Positions 16,493 through 25,653 are shown, numbered from the stretch's first letter. The stretch: DNA of 64,000 bases from Pseudobdellovibrionaceae bacterium (GCA_020635055.1 JACKAN010000008.1:1-64000), one strand, 5' to 3'. A program made the numbers and translations. The notes: a model not told the origin generated them from the letters alone.

Positions 16493-16945
16493 GTGAGGTT
16501 CTTATTTCTAAGTTTAATTTTTATTTCCTCTAACGTTTTTGCCGAGTCTAATATAGCGAGTTTAATTAATTCAAAAGGTGATTTGGTAATTACAATTATA
16601 GATAGAGTGAACGAGGAGCCCTATGAAGCTTCTCAGATCTGGTCTGCCATGGTAGGAAGTGTTTCGACAAAGAAAATTAAAACTCCAGATTTTTCTATGA
16701 CTTGTGCGGCGAGCTCGCCCACCACATCAGGCAATAGATTTGCCTCTTGTAGAATGGTTTTTAATAAAGAACATGTGTTTCATGCTGATGGTTATTATGG
16801 TGGACAAGTAACAGACAAAATAATTCAATCTAATATAAATGATAGCTATTTATCTTTGATGGGCGGGAACCTGTTTATTTTTGCTGATCGTTCTCAAAAT
16901 ATTTTACGAGTAAAAATCAACGAGAGTCTAGTTGGTACAAATTAA
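16493..16945 (+). CDS. Small exported protein of unknown function
   Basis: Not recognised. The 150-residue product starts at GTG 16493, chosen because AGGAGG (16482-16487) is 5 nt upstream; the in-frame TTG at 16490 is too close to it. A signal peptide (VRFLFLSLIFISSNVFA) is followed by a mature domain of about 130 residues rich in beta-type sequence. It contains a Cys pair (TCAAS and SCRMV) that could form a disulfide in the periplasm. It lies just after tRNA-Arg at the left end of a gene-poor segment. Confidence 0.6.
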   Translation: MRFLFLSLIFISSNVFAESNIASLINSKGDLVITIIDRVNEEPYEASQIWSAMVGSVSTKKIKTPDFSMTCAASSPTTSGNRFASCRMVFNKEHVFHADGYYGGQVTDKIIQSNINDSYLSLMGGNLFIFADRSQNILRVKINESLVGTN

Positions 16946-17075
16946 ATCTTTGTTTGAATTTCCATAATGCCGAATACACTCACATTTTAGACAGGACCAA
17001 TTCGGGTAATTATACATACTTAACTCTGCTCTGAGTGATACGCACGTTACTAGGAAAAGATCACCCCAACAGATC

Positions 17076-17255
17076 ATGCGTGCCATTAGAAAAGCGCTTA
17101 GAAAATTGAAAAGGAACCTAAGATCGATCGTAAGTGCTTACTCTAGGGTGTTCTTACCGTATTCAAGTGGGTGCAGTATTTTGTGCCAAGTTTCCATTTT
17201 GTTAAATGTTTCTGGCACTAATTTTCACACTCATTCACCAATCATTTTTATGTAA
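17076..17255 (+). CDS. Possible 59-residue ORF with a cationic amphipathic N-terminus
   Basis: The frame from ATG 17076 has about ten Arg/Lys in its first 20 residues (MRAIRKALRKLKRNLRSIVS), followed by a more hydrophobic tail. It has no Shine-Dalgarno and overlaps the 3' end of the convergent cytochrome gene by 25 nt. An imperfect 9-bp inverted repeat (17092-17100 with 17131-17139) lies within it. It could be a chance frame in a non-coding gap. Confidence 0.2.
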   Translation: MRAIRKALRKLKRNLRSIVSAYSRVFLPYSSGCSILCQVSILLNVSGTNFHTHSPIIFM

Positions 17256-18820
17256 TTTATTATATTTTCTAAGTCTTCAGTTTTGAGATGCCTATTAAGG
17301 GGCATTTTTTCAAATGTATTATTTGTTGTTAATCTATATAATATTTTTGTCTTATTTATCTTAACCCATTCGTAAAAATCTTCAGAATTATTAAAAGGTA
17401 TTCTTGGTCCAACATTACTTGTTACGTGACACTCTGTGCAGTTTGTTTTCAAAATTTCTAGAGCACTTTTTGAAATAGATTTCTTTTTAATTTCAATATT
17501 ATTAATATTGAAACTTGAAAGGCTGTTTATGCTCAAGTTGGCGAGTTCTCTACATAATTTCTCCTCTCTATCTAAACGATCTTGATATGCTTTAGTAGGA
17601 TCATGATATTCTATTGGATCATTATCACGAAATATTGATTTTAATACCGCATCTGATTGATAGCCAATTGTTGTTGTTAAATCCACATCTTGCCTGATCA
17701 TGGCAAAAGCTAGGCCACGCATCCATTCATTGCCATCACTAAACCGATAACTTCCAGCTTTAAGTTCAGTTGGCCAATTAGACATATCTAGATTGAAACC
17801 CTCAAAAATAAATCTTAAGTAGGCAACAGCATCATCTGCCCTATGGGGTCCTTGCTTTTCTATTGTATCTAAGTATAACTTTTTCATAAATTGCCAATCA
17901 CCAAAGAAGCTATCAATTTTGGAAACAAACTTTTCTAAAGTCACTTTATTTCCTGTAGAGTATATTCTGTTAAAATAATTATCTGTGTATAAAACTCCAT
18001 CTTCCATAAGATCAATTATGTCAGAGCTATTGAATTGATTTAATCCCGTATAATAAAATGTTTTAATTATTTCGAGTTCCTTTGATTTAGTAATCTTTTT
18101 GGAGATTTCAAATTCACTTTCGATTCGATCCTCTAGCCTTTTTCTTATTTCTAAAGGGTAAAAACTCTTCATGTTTTTACAACTCAGACTACTTCCAAAA
18201 ATTGCATATTTCATTTGTTGATAAAATTCTTCACTTTTTACAACTTCATAAATCCTCAAGAAGTTTGCATTTGATAATGCCTGATTCAATATATTGCTTC
18301 TTGTTCCATTCAGCAGTTGAAACTCATCAAAAATTAAATGTCTGTATCTAGACTGAGGTGTATTATTTGCGACTCTAACTAACTTTGATAACTCTTTTTC
18401 TTCTTTCTTATTTACAGTCAAGTGTTTAGATCCATAAAATCCTTTCCAAAATGGATAGGTTTGAAAAATAGGTTTTGCAGGAAGTCCATGACAGGCTTGA
18501 CAAGCTCTTGGATTGGCATCTGAAAATGTAATATTTTGTTGAGCTGTTACCCAGCTCATATTCTTAGACTCAATATCTCCTGGAAATTCTATATCAAAAT
18601 AGGAAAATAAGTTTCCATTATTATTTAGTTGATTAAAATCTATCTCTAATATTTCTAAGTTATTATGTCTTTTCTGATCAGGATTTCCATTGAATGAAAT
18701 ATATATTTCTTTATTTTTCGATTGTATACTTTGAAGAATTGCCCTTGGATTTTGAAAATCTTCCTTGTGTGGCCCCTGGAGGCTTTGACTTCTGTATGCT
18801 AACGCAAAATTTGACTTCAT
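17231..18820 (-). CDS. C-type cytochrome-like protein, distal part of a gene split by a 35-bp duplication
   Basis: A 529-codon frame with two haem-binding motifs: CQACH (107-111) and CTECH (461-465). The second is followed by a possible axial Met in FEKMPL (506), so at least the C-terminal domain looks like a small cytochrome c. The frame has no signal peptide, yet c-type haem is attached in the periplasm. Removing one copy of the 35-bp tandem repeat (18819-18888) joins it in frame to the signal-peptide frame at 18838-19053, giving a normal exported protein of about 595 residues. As sequenced, this part is unlikely to be exported or matured. Electron partner and function are unknown. Confidence 0.7.
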   Translation of the reverse strand: MKSNFALAYRSQSLQGPHKEDFQNPRAILQSIQSKNKEIYISFNGNPDQKRHNNLEILEIDFNQLNNNGNLFSYFDIEFPGDIESKNMSWVTAQQNITFSDANPRACQACHGLPAKPIFQTYPFWKGFYGSKHLTVNKKEEKELSKLVRVANNTPQSRYRHLIFDEFQLLNGTRSNILNQALSNANFLRIYEVVKSEEFYQQMKYAIFGSSLSCKNMKSFYPLEIRKRLEDRIESEFEISKKITKSKELEIIKTFYYTGLNQFNSSDIIDLMEDGVLYTDNYFNRIYSTGNKVTLEKFVSKIDSFFGDWQFMKKLYLDTIEKQGPHRADDAVAYLRFIFEGFNLDMSNWPTELKAGSYRFSDGNEWMRGLAFAMIRQDVDLTTTIGYQSDAVLKSIFRDNDPIEYHDPTKAYQDRLDREEKLCRELANLSINSLSSFNINNIEIKKKSISKSALEILKTNCTECHVTSNVGPRIPFNNSEDFYEWVKINKTKILYRLTTNNTFEKMPLNRHLKTEDLENIINYIKMIGE

Positions 18821-18888
18821 CGAAGTAGGTAAAACATTTAAAAGATCGTCAATATCGAAGTAGGTAAAACATTTAAAAGATCGTCAAT
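18819..18888. repeat. Perfect 35-bp tandem duplication that breaks the cytochrome gene
   Basis: Two identical adjacent 35-bp copies (18819-18853 and 18854-18888). Because 35 is not a multiple of 3, the extra copy shifts the frame by two bases. Collapsing to one copy restores a continuous reading frame. Confidence 0.95.
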
Positions 18889-19053
18889 CGATTTTACGTT
18901 ACATGACTGAGTTTGAATAATTCTAACTAGCTTTTGATAGCTTAAAGACCCATCGTCATCTATTGTACACTTCTTTTCAGCACAAAGTCCCTTTAAATTT
19001 GAAAGTAAGATTAATAGTATTAAAATAAAATAATTTTTAGAGAACATATGCAT
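18838..19053 (-). pseudogene. N-terminal fragment (signal peptide) of the split cytochrome gene
   Basis: A 71-codon frame with a clear signal peptide (FILILLILLSNLKGLCA) and a mature start EKKCTIDDDG. It reads LLNVLPTS and then runs into the second repeat copy in the wrong frame, stopping five codons later. With a single repeat copy it would continue as PTSMKSNFALAY into the downstream frame. So this is the 5' part of one gene, either inactivated or switched off in this sample. Confidence 0.75.
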
Positions 19054-19507
19054 TTTTTCTTTAGTTTTAGATCAAACTTATATATGCAAGACATGCCAAG
19101 ATGATTTTTACGAAAAAAGTGTATATTTTCTATTCAAAATATCTCCATGTTTTGTAACACCTTGTAACCATTTATTAATTTTGAAAATAAAAATGTAAGC
19201 CTGAAAGACAATAAATGACTGGTTTCTTCGAACATTAATAAAATTTAAGAATTGTGTTAGCTCTTCAGTTTTTGCTCATAAAATTCAGAGTTACTGAAAT
19301 AGGTGATTTAGGCTTGTGTGTGCTCTTGCTTTGATTTCAAATTAAATTAAATGGACAAGGAGGTGCGTATAATCTGTTTGAGTAATCTCTAAATTTATAG
19401 AGCCTTCATCACTATTAAAAATAGATCTGATTTTTTAATTTTATAAGATTCTAAGTTTTGAAATGTTACATCACAGGGATGTGCAGTAACAATATTTTTA
19501 TTTCAAC
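19054..19507. other. Intergenic region, 454 bp
   Basis: Between two minus-strand genes. Very AT-rich. It must hold the promoter of the cytochrome gene near 19054. An AAGGAGGTG sequence at about 19358 precedes no usable frame. I see no RNA gene or convincing terminator. Confidence 0.5.
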
Positions 19508-20209
19508 TCAAAGATATAATTTGGAGTATTGCAAGGCAATTTCAGACAAAGACCTTGCGATACTTTCGGCGTCGTCATGATAAAAACGATAGCGAGCCTC
19601 TTCGTTTCCGACGATTATTTGGACTTCGTCTTGGCTAAACATATTGTGCTTAATTAAGTTAACTTTTAGTTCCAGTCGATTAGCAGAAGCAAAATCTATT
19701 GCGGATTGTAGGGTTTTTGAAGCCCTATCACCATCTTGAAAGTATGTTAATACTTCATTACCATTTAAAAAAACATGTACCCTATCAATTGAAGTAACTA
19801 AATTAGACTCAACTTGTACCTCTAGGGGACCTGAATTTTTGGGTTTCTGTGCAAGTTTAATAACTCTCGAAAGTACATTATGAATTCTTTTTGCATCATC
19901 ATGAAAAAAACTAAAGTAGGCATACTCATCTCCAGCTACCAAATCCACTGCATCTTGCATAAAAGGATTATTCTTTTTGAATTTAACATTTAATACTAAA
20001 TCATTAGATGATGCGAAATTTATTGCTTCTTGAATAGGAGGAAAAGGTTTTCCATCACGGAAAGTCAATGCTTTTCGACCATCTAAAAGTACATGGATCG
20101 CCGAATTCTTAGAGACTTTGACAGAGAGTCGGTCACTCAAAATGTTTGATGCTAAAGATGTAGTTGAAATTAGAAGGAGGCTAACTGTTAAATAAAAAAT
20201 ATTTTTCAT
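19508..20209 (-). CDS. Exported protein made of two tandem ~90-residue repeats
   Basis: Not recognised. From ATG 20209 (chosen for AAGGA 6 nt upstream; an ATG 36 nt earlier has none) the 233-residue product has a signal peptide ending TTSLA and two copies of one domain. Copy 1 runs about 27-120 and copy 2 about 125-225. Shared features are a strand with V(L/F)L(D/N)G followed by LTF or LTY, an AI(N/D)FAS helix, an (D/E)(A/E)V(D/Q) strand and a closing FFHDDA or FYHDDA motif. The duplication suggests a binding domain in the periplasm or outside the cell. The ligand is unknown, and there is no operon context. Confidence 0.65.
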   Translation of the reverse strand: MKNIFYLTVSLLLISTTSLASNILSDRLSVKVSKNSAIHVLLDGRKALTFRDGKPFPPIQEAINFASSNDLVLNVKFKKNNPFMQDAVDLVAGDEYAYFSFFHDDAKRIHNVLSRVIKLAQKPKNSGPLEVQVESNLVTSIDRVHVFLNGNEVLTYFQDGDRASKTLQSAIDFASANRLELKVNLIKHNMFSQDEVQIIVGNEEARYRFYHDDAESIARSLSEIALQYSKLYL

Positions 20210-20580
20210 ATATAATCCTTTTCGTATTTCGGTATCGTCGTACATTTTATCGTAAATTTTTTAAAACATGCCATTTTATGTCACTTAATATAAAACACTT
20301 AATATAAAATATAAGCGATTAAATCTCACTGGGGTGGCCAATGCCAGCTATATGTATCTATTTATGCAATGTATATCAATAGACAAATGAGATGTTAAAA
20401 TGTTTATATTTGTTATTTTATTGATAAATCTATGGCATATCAATTGCATTAGCCTATTAGTTGGTTTCAGAAATAATATTAATAAACTAAGTTAGTTAAT
20501 TAATACTATTTTTAAATAGTTACTCAAATAAAAGCTATAAAAGTGTAAAGAACAAAATATATAGAACGAACTTATAAAGT
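20210..20580. other. Divergent intergenic region, 371 bp
   Basis: Separates the two-repeat protein gene (minus) from the SelO-like gene (plus) and must contain both promoters. Strongly AT-rich with several TATAAT-like strings, so individual promoters cannot be fixed. It contains a 14-bp tandem repeat at 20282-20309. Confidence 0.5.
20282..20309. repeat. 14-bp tandem repeat (2 copies)
   Basis: CACTTAATATAAAA occurs twice head-to-tail (20282-20295 and 20296-20309) in the divergent promoter region. It may duplicate a -10 element or an operator, or be a replication slip. Confidence 0.85.
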
Positions 20581-22503
20581 ATGATGAAAATTATTTTAAT
20601 TTTATTTTTGATATTCCCTAGCCTGACATTAGCCAGTACGGACAGTGATTGCTCGGCACAGTTGAACAATACAAATCCAATATCTACTAAATCTGAAGTT
20701 CTGTTAGATCCCAATATAATGAAACAAAGGATTTTGTCATCCGGCCGAAAAGGTCAGTTTCTTGTAGGTTTTCAGCAGGATTCCCTTGGACGCATACAAC
20801 CGATTTGGTCAGAAGCTGCTCATTTTTTAAGTTTAAGGTATGTACCCCATTCCGGAGGAATTTTTGGAGCAAAGGGGTGGAATGACCTGCGTGAATCGGT
20901 ACTTGTTGGCTTGGATTTTCACCATCAAAAAGAATCAAGAATATATAAAAGTACTGAGCAAGTATTTCCTGAAAACCTAAAAGTATTACTAAAGCAAGGT
21001 TTAGTACCTGAAACAAATTATCAAAAAATATATCCAAGCTATGAGGTCATTAGTGACCTTATTAAAACAGATGAAGATTTGGCTAATAAATCTTGGAATG
21101 TATTAATGGTAGCGGCGTCCCCTAATCCAGATGAAGCTATGACAAAAATGGAAGGCCGTACGGGTGTTACCCTCTATGGAGGAATTCCGATGATTCGTAA
21201 ATTTGCGAGTGGGCACGAGCAAATTCTTGAAGCCAAGGGTATTGGCCTGCCTGAAGGTGGTTTTAAAAAACCAATTAGGGCTACACATTTGAATATTTCA
21301 GGAGGTATTTCATATGAAAGTAGCAAGAGGGAATTTTATGTTTCTGGAAAACTGAGTGATATAACTGAAGTTTCTGTACCATTAATTGTTAATTTTGTGA
21401 GAGAGTATGGGGCTCAAGGTCTCGTGTTCCGCTGGACGTCGGGGACTCGCCGCTCATCATTTATTTATAATCCCAGATCTTCTGCTCCATTTTTTATGGA
21501 GAAATATGCTAAGGAGCTTTCTCAGTATATAGGGAAGACCGTCGCTCAGGTGATGATTCGTGGGTTTGTACCACGAATTCATATGGAAAATCTTGTAGTA
21601 TCAGAAAATCCTTGGCGTGCTAATTTGACAGATTTTAACGACATTCTTCCATTAGCAAAATTTTTTAGTTTTGATTGGGACACGGATAAACTTTTTGACA
21701 TGATTGATATTCTAATAAATAAAAACGAATATAATTTATCGACTAGATTTGATAAGAAAGAATTTCTGCGAGGATTGGTAGAAGAATGTGATCGAGCCGG
21801 TTTGCCTAAGATTTCTTTTGAACCAGAACTTGCAGATGGATTAAGACAGGACAAAGTTATTTACTCTAAACAAAGTGAGCTTTATATTAAATTTGCTTCT
21901 GATGTAAACATACAATACGTATTACAACGTTTGTTACCAGTAGGGATTGTAAAATCAATGGCTGGTCGAGAGGCGGTGATTCTCCACAACTTGGATGTTG
22001 AACAGATCACGAATAAATTGGAGGATTCACTGAGTGAAGGGAAAAATGAATTCACTCAGCTAAGGGAACAATCAATAATTATAAGGTCTCAGTTGTTCGG
22101 AGGTCGTCCTGATGAATATGAAACAAATATACTAACAGATTATGAAAATGCCCGAGTTAGAAATGATTTAGGGTGGTCAATGGAAGGGGCAAGAAAAAAG
22201 TTTAGTCAACCTCAGTTTCGCGACTCCTATCGCAATTACTTGGCTAGCTTTGCACTGAATTATAGTTCTGAAAATTATGAACCTAAATTTTTTATTGAGG
22301 GTTCCATTGAGAAAATACCAGAATTGAAGACAATTATTGATATACAAAAAGAACTTATTATGCGTTTAGATATTTTATGGAATGCCTATAAGCATATGAG
22401 TGATAAAATTATGGCTGAAAGATATTATAAAAAGCTCACTGAACTTTTAAATTGTGATCCCATTGAGTTTCTTGAAAAATATCAAGCCAAAGTTAGAAAT
22501 TAA
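20581..22503 (+). CDS. Exported protein with SelO-like kinase-fold motifs
   Basis: A 640-residue protein with a clear signal peptide (cleavage near residue 19, TLA-STD). By eye the middle part resembles the SelO pseudokinase layout. LEAKGIG (216-222) is like the KGAG lysine loop (Lys219). GGISYESSKREF (241-252) is like the SelO GRAVLRSSIREF segment with Glu251. RIHMENLVV (332-340) is like the catalytic loop, and LTDFND (349-354) is like the metal-binding DYG/DFD. SelO proteins attach AMP to protein Ser/Thr/Tyr. The C-terminal 280 residues match nothing I know. The assignment is inference; overall similarity is low. No Shine-Dalgarno is visible. Confidence 0.5.
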   Translation: MMKIILILFLIFPSLTLASTDSDCSAQLNNTNPISTKSEVLLDPNIMKQRILSSGRKGQFLVGFQQDSLGRIQPIWSEAAHFLSLRYVPHSGGIFGAKGWNDLRESVLVGLDFHHQKESRIYKSTEQVFPENLKVLLKQGLVPETNYQKIYPSYEVISDLIKTDEDLANKSWNVLMVAASPNPDEAMTKMEGRTGVTLYGGIPMIRKFASGHEQILEAKGIGLPEGGFKKPIRATHLNISGGISYESSKREFYVSGKLSDITEVSVPLIVNFVREYGAQGLVFRWTSGTRRSSFIYNPRSSAPFFMEKYAKELSQYIGKTVAQVMIRGFVPRIHMENLVVSENPWRANLTDFNDILPLAKFFSFDWDTDKLFDMIDILINKNEYNLSTRFDKKEFLRGLVEECDRAGLPKISFEPELADGLRQDKVIYSKQSELYIKFASDVNIQYVLQRLLPVGIVKSMAGREAVILHNLDVEQITNKLEDSLSEGKNEFTQLREQSIIIRSQLFGGRPDEYETNILTDYENARVRNDLGWSMEGARKKFSQPQFRDSYRNYLASFALNYSSENYEPKFFIEGSIEKIPELKTIIDIQKELIMRLDILWNAYKHMSDKIMAERYYKKLTELLNCDPIEFLEKYQAKVRN

Positions 22504-22552
22504 AAATAGATAATCCATATGAGGTGATATATAGAAAAGTCTGGGACGAAGT

Positions 22553-22584
22553 GCTTAGCCCCTTAAGAAAAGATCTAAGTTTTT
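22553..22584 (+). terminator. Weak intrinsic terminator after the SelO-like gene
   Basis: CTTAG (22554-22558) pairs with CTAAG (22575-22579), directly followed by five T. The stem is short and AT-rich, but its place 50 nt after the stop codon fits. Confidence 0.35.
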
Positions 22585-22639
22585 AAAAGTAAAACATTTA
22601 GAGACATTCTTGAAGGTAAACATTTATACCCCCCGATCC

Positions 22640-25495
22640 CTACCAGTTAAAAGAGCTGGGGATACCAACTATTCCTGGAGATATTAACTGAATGTCAGTG
22701 CTTCCATTGCCGTCAGTTTGAAGGTAAAAGAAGCCAGAGGTGGGGGTGTCGAACATTCCCCAGGTATTTGAAATACCATTATTAGGTGAGCAGGTCGAAG
22801 CTGTTGAGCTTAAAAATGGAGTAGAGGAAAAATTTGATAAGACCACATTGACTGCGTTAAATTGTGAACTCTTGTTTGTAAAATGAGGAGTTGATAATGG
22901 TGAGCTGGTAGAGTCTTGCAAAATCACATCTATTTGTAAACAAGTTGAAGGGGCTAGGCTTGGTCCAGTTGTAATCATCATTTGAGTTTGATCGGCGAAA
23001 ATGTTGAAACTCTCTGATGGTAAAGAAATATCATTATTAACTGTAATGTTCACATTTTGATTTAACGGCATTATATAAACAGAACCAAAATCATAGGTGG
23101 TACTTGACGAGAATCCAAAGTTTTTAGTATGTGCAATGGTACCATTACAACTGCTGGAATCATGTAGGTCGGCCTCAGCAGGATTCACCGATACACTCAC
23201 ATTAAATGCACTACCGCTGACAGTAGAATGGCCCATGCTGTCTTTTAAAATAACTTCTAAAGGATAGCAAAAACCTGTTCGCAGTTGCATGTCAGTATTG
23301 TTTATAGGTTTAACTAAAGTAAATGTATTAGTCGGTGGACCAGGGTCTTTAAGTGTTTTAGCTTCGGTTTTGTAAATAGTAGATACTGCGCCATCATTGG
23401 CTCTTAATGTAAGTGGAGTGTCACCAGTGCCACTGATATTATTATAATAAGCGGTGGCCATGGTTTGAGCACCACCACTAATATTAAGATTTAAAAGTGC
23501 GTATGGGCTCATATTGCTATGGCAATCATCATAGCTATAATAAAAATTTCCACCAGCACCATTATCATCTAAATAAATATTCGTACTACTTGGGGCGACG
23601 GGGTTGCCATTAATATCTAATGGGAAAACATAAATAGGTTCACAGTTGTGTCGATAGAAATTATTGGAAGAGATTACAGCGGCTCCGGTTCCTGCACCCA
23701 AATTTGCTGTTGTATTCAACGTCACATTACTTACAGAATAAGTTCCGGAAGTTAAAACGCTGGCATTGTCACTGACAGTTAAGAGTCCAGTATCGCCACT
23801 GTTATTGGGTTTAAAGAATATAACTTTATAGTTCTTAAAAGGTTCTAGGTAAATTGAACTAACAGTCGCACCATTGCAGCTAGAGTCCCCTTCATCATAA
23901 AACGTACCGGCAATAGTTCCAGAATTTAAATTCACTTGTACCATAGAATTTACTTCAGCAGGATTATTTGTGTCGTCTTGAGCTTGAACAAATAGTGGAA
24001 CACAACTGTCGCGATTGATCACATTCCAAGCGCCACCCAAAATACTGACATTAAGCTTTGTCGCTGTCGGTCCACAATTAGTACAATTACTATTTCCATT
24101 CCCATGACTTTCGATCACAGAAGAAAAGTATTTTCCATCAGTCTTTCTAGGGCAAACGATCACTTTACCCGTGCTCATTACAGTTGATGGAACTCCAGGA
24201 AGGCTTGCGGATTCCGCGCTTCCTGTAACATCATATTTTGTAAATCCACTAGCCACTAACTTTGAACAGTCAAGACCATCACCACCATCATGACCCTCTT
24301 CAAATCCAGCAGGAGTGATGGTATTGTAAAAAACTGTTGAACCGGCGACACCTTTTGAAGTAACTCCTGGTAAGTATTTCCAACTTAAATTTAAGTTAGT
24401 TCCATCATGACTCACACTTAAGGTTTCATAATGACCATTTATATTTTGTTTCATGTAGGGTCCATGAAACAAGCGAGCACTTCCACCATGTTCAAGGATA
24501 TGCCCATCCAAATACAATTTAGTAGTTGTGACAATAGGGCTTGCTACGGCACAAGTTGATCCACCAGAAAGGGTGTAATCATTTGGCCAATCTAAAGGGT
24601 TGCTAAAAACGGCATCTAAAAACATATCGCCAGAAGTGTAGCTTGTACTATCGTGGCAAACTTGGCCCGTACTATCTATGGCTGTACCTTTCCAAAAACC
24701 AAACACCATCATCTCAGCTTGTTCAGAGCGATTGTCGTATTGGTTGTATGTTTTAGGAGCAGTTATTCGCTTAACTACAGAGTTAGTATTAAATACAGCA
24801 GAAGTTTGACCAATGGGCCCACCAAAAAGAATATGACCATTGTCACGCATGCGGTAGGTCAGTTTTATGTTATCTAACAAGTGAACATAAAACCAACCAT
24901 TGAACATTTCAATATCCATAATTTCCATATTTGGACGTCCCGTAGGCGGGCTATATTCAAGGGCCACTTTTCCAGTATAAGCCACACCTGTAGGCAATAA
25001 ATAGCGTCCAGCAGCCATTCCTTCCATGTTTGTGGACTGTGGTGCAGTAACCGTCGTTATACTTACAAAATTGTCACCTGGGTTTATGTTTTGGAAAACT
25101 TCACCATATGAAAAATCTTCAGATTCACTGCCATCTGTGCCCGCTGTTCTAATAATAGCTAAAACTTGAATTAAACGTCCAGTTCCTGTGGGGACGTTGT
25201 TCACAGTCACGTCCAGTGGATTGGCAGGGTTGCCAAAACAATTTCCCTTCCAAACGCCAAGGGCATTGTTATTATTGTTGTCTGTATCATATTTACAAAG
25301 GAGGCGAGTCATATTGGGGCCAGAAATGTTTATGGCAACAAATTTTAATTTTTTTTCACTTTGTGCGGATTGATTTTTAGATAAGTTTGCGAGATTAAAT
25401 TTTAATGTAGTCGAGGGATTACTTTTTCTAGAACAGGAAGTTGAAAAAACTGAACTGACCAATAAAGAAATTAATAAGAAAAATTTTATAAACAT
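22640..25495 (-). CDS. Large surface lipoprotein with repeated Cys-containing domains
   Basis: A 951-residue secreted protein; the signal ends at STSCSRKS, so the Cys is probably lipidated. The first ~480 residues form a Gly/Thr-rich region with several Cys pairs. The C-terminal half holds four related blocks of about 100-120 residues. Each opens with a C-(V/E/Y/L)-(P/Q)-(L/I) strand (SCVPLFVQAQ, NCEPIYVFPL, FCYPLEVILK, TCLQIDVILQ) and has a second Cys about 50 residues later (SSCNG, DDCHS, SSCNG, STCSP). These look like disulfide-stapled immunoglobulin-like domains and suggest an adhesin or surface stalk. GGAG stands 5 nt before the ATG. It appears to be a single-gene unit. Confidence 0.65.
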   Translation of the reverse strand: MFIKFFLLISLLVSSVFSTSCSRKSNPSTTLKFNLANLSKNQSAQSEKKLKFVAINISGPNMTRLLCKYDTDNNNNNALGVWKGNCFGNPANPLDVTVNNVPTGTGRLIQVLAIIRTAGTDGSESEDFSYGEVFQNINPGDNFVSITTVTAPQSTNMEGMAAGRYLLPTGVAYTGKVALEYSPPTGRPNMEIMDIEMFNGWFYVHLLDNIKLTYRMRDNGHILFGGPIGQTSAVFNTNSVVKRITAPKTYNQYDNRSEQAEMMVFGFWKGTAIDSTGQVCHDSTSYTSGDMFLDAVFSNPLDWPNDYTLSGGSTCAVASPIVTTTKLYLDGHILEHGGSARLFHGPYMKQNINGHYETLSVSHDGTNLNLSWKYLPGVTSKGVAGSTVFYNTITPAGFEEGHDGGDGLDCSKLVASGFTKYDVTGSAESASLPGVPSTVMSTGKVIVCPRKTDGKYFSSVIESHGNGNSNCTNCGPTATKLNVSILGGAWNVINRDSCVPLFVQAQDDTNNPAEVNSMVQVNLNSGTIAGTFYDEGDSSCNGATVSSIYLEPFKNYKVIFFKPNNSGDTGLLTVSDNASVLTSGTYSVSNVTLNTTANLGAGTGAAVISSNNFYRHNCEPIYVFPLDINGNPVAPSSTNIYLDDNGAGGNFYYSYDDCHSNMSPYALLNLNISGGAQTMATAYYNNISGTGDTPLTLRANDGAVSTIYKTEAKTLKDPGPPTNTFTLVKPINNTDMQLRTGFCYPLEVILKDSMGHSTVSGSAFNVSVSVNPAEADLHDSSSCNGTIAHTKNFGFSSSTTYDFGSVYIMPLNQNVNITVNNDISLPSESFNIFADQTQMMITTGPSLAPSTCLQIDVILQDSTSSPLSTPHFTNKSSQFNAVNVVLSNFSSTPFLSSTASTCSPNNGISNTWGMFDTPTSGFFYLQTDGNGSTDIQLISPGIVGIPSSFNW

Positions 25496-25653
25496 CTTAA
25501 CTCCATGATACGTGAATTAACCAATACCTATTCTTATCGGTAAAAAACGGATTATAAATAGAGGTTAAGATCTGATTCTCTAAATAAGTCAGTCTTTCGT
25601 TTCAAAAAGAACCAGAGAGTTGCGATAATGTTTTTGATTCAGATTAAATCCAA

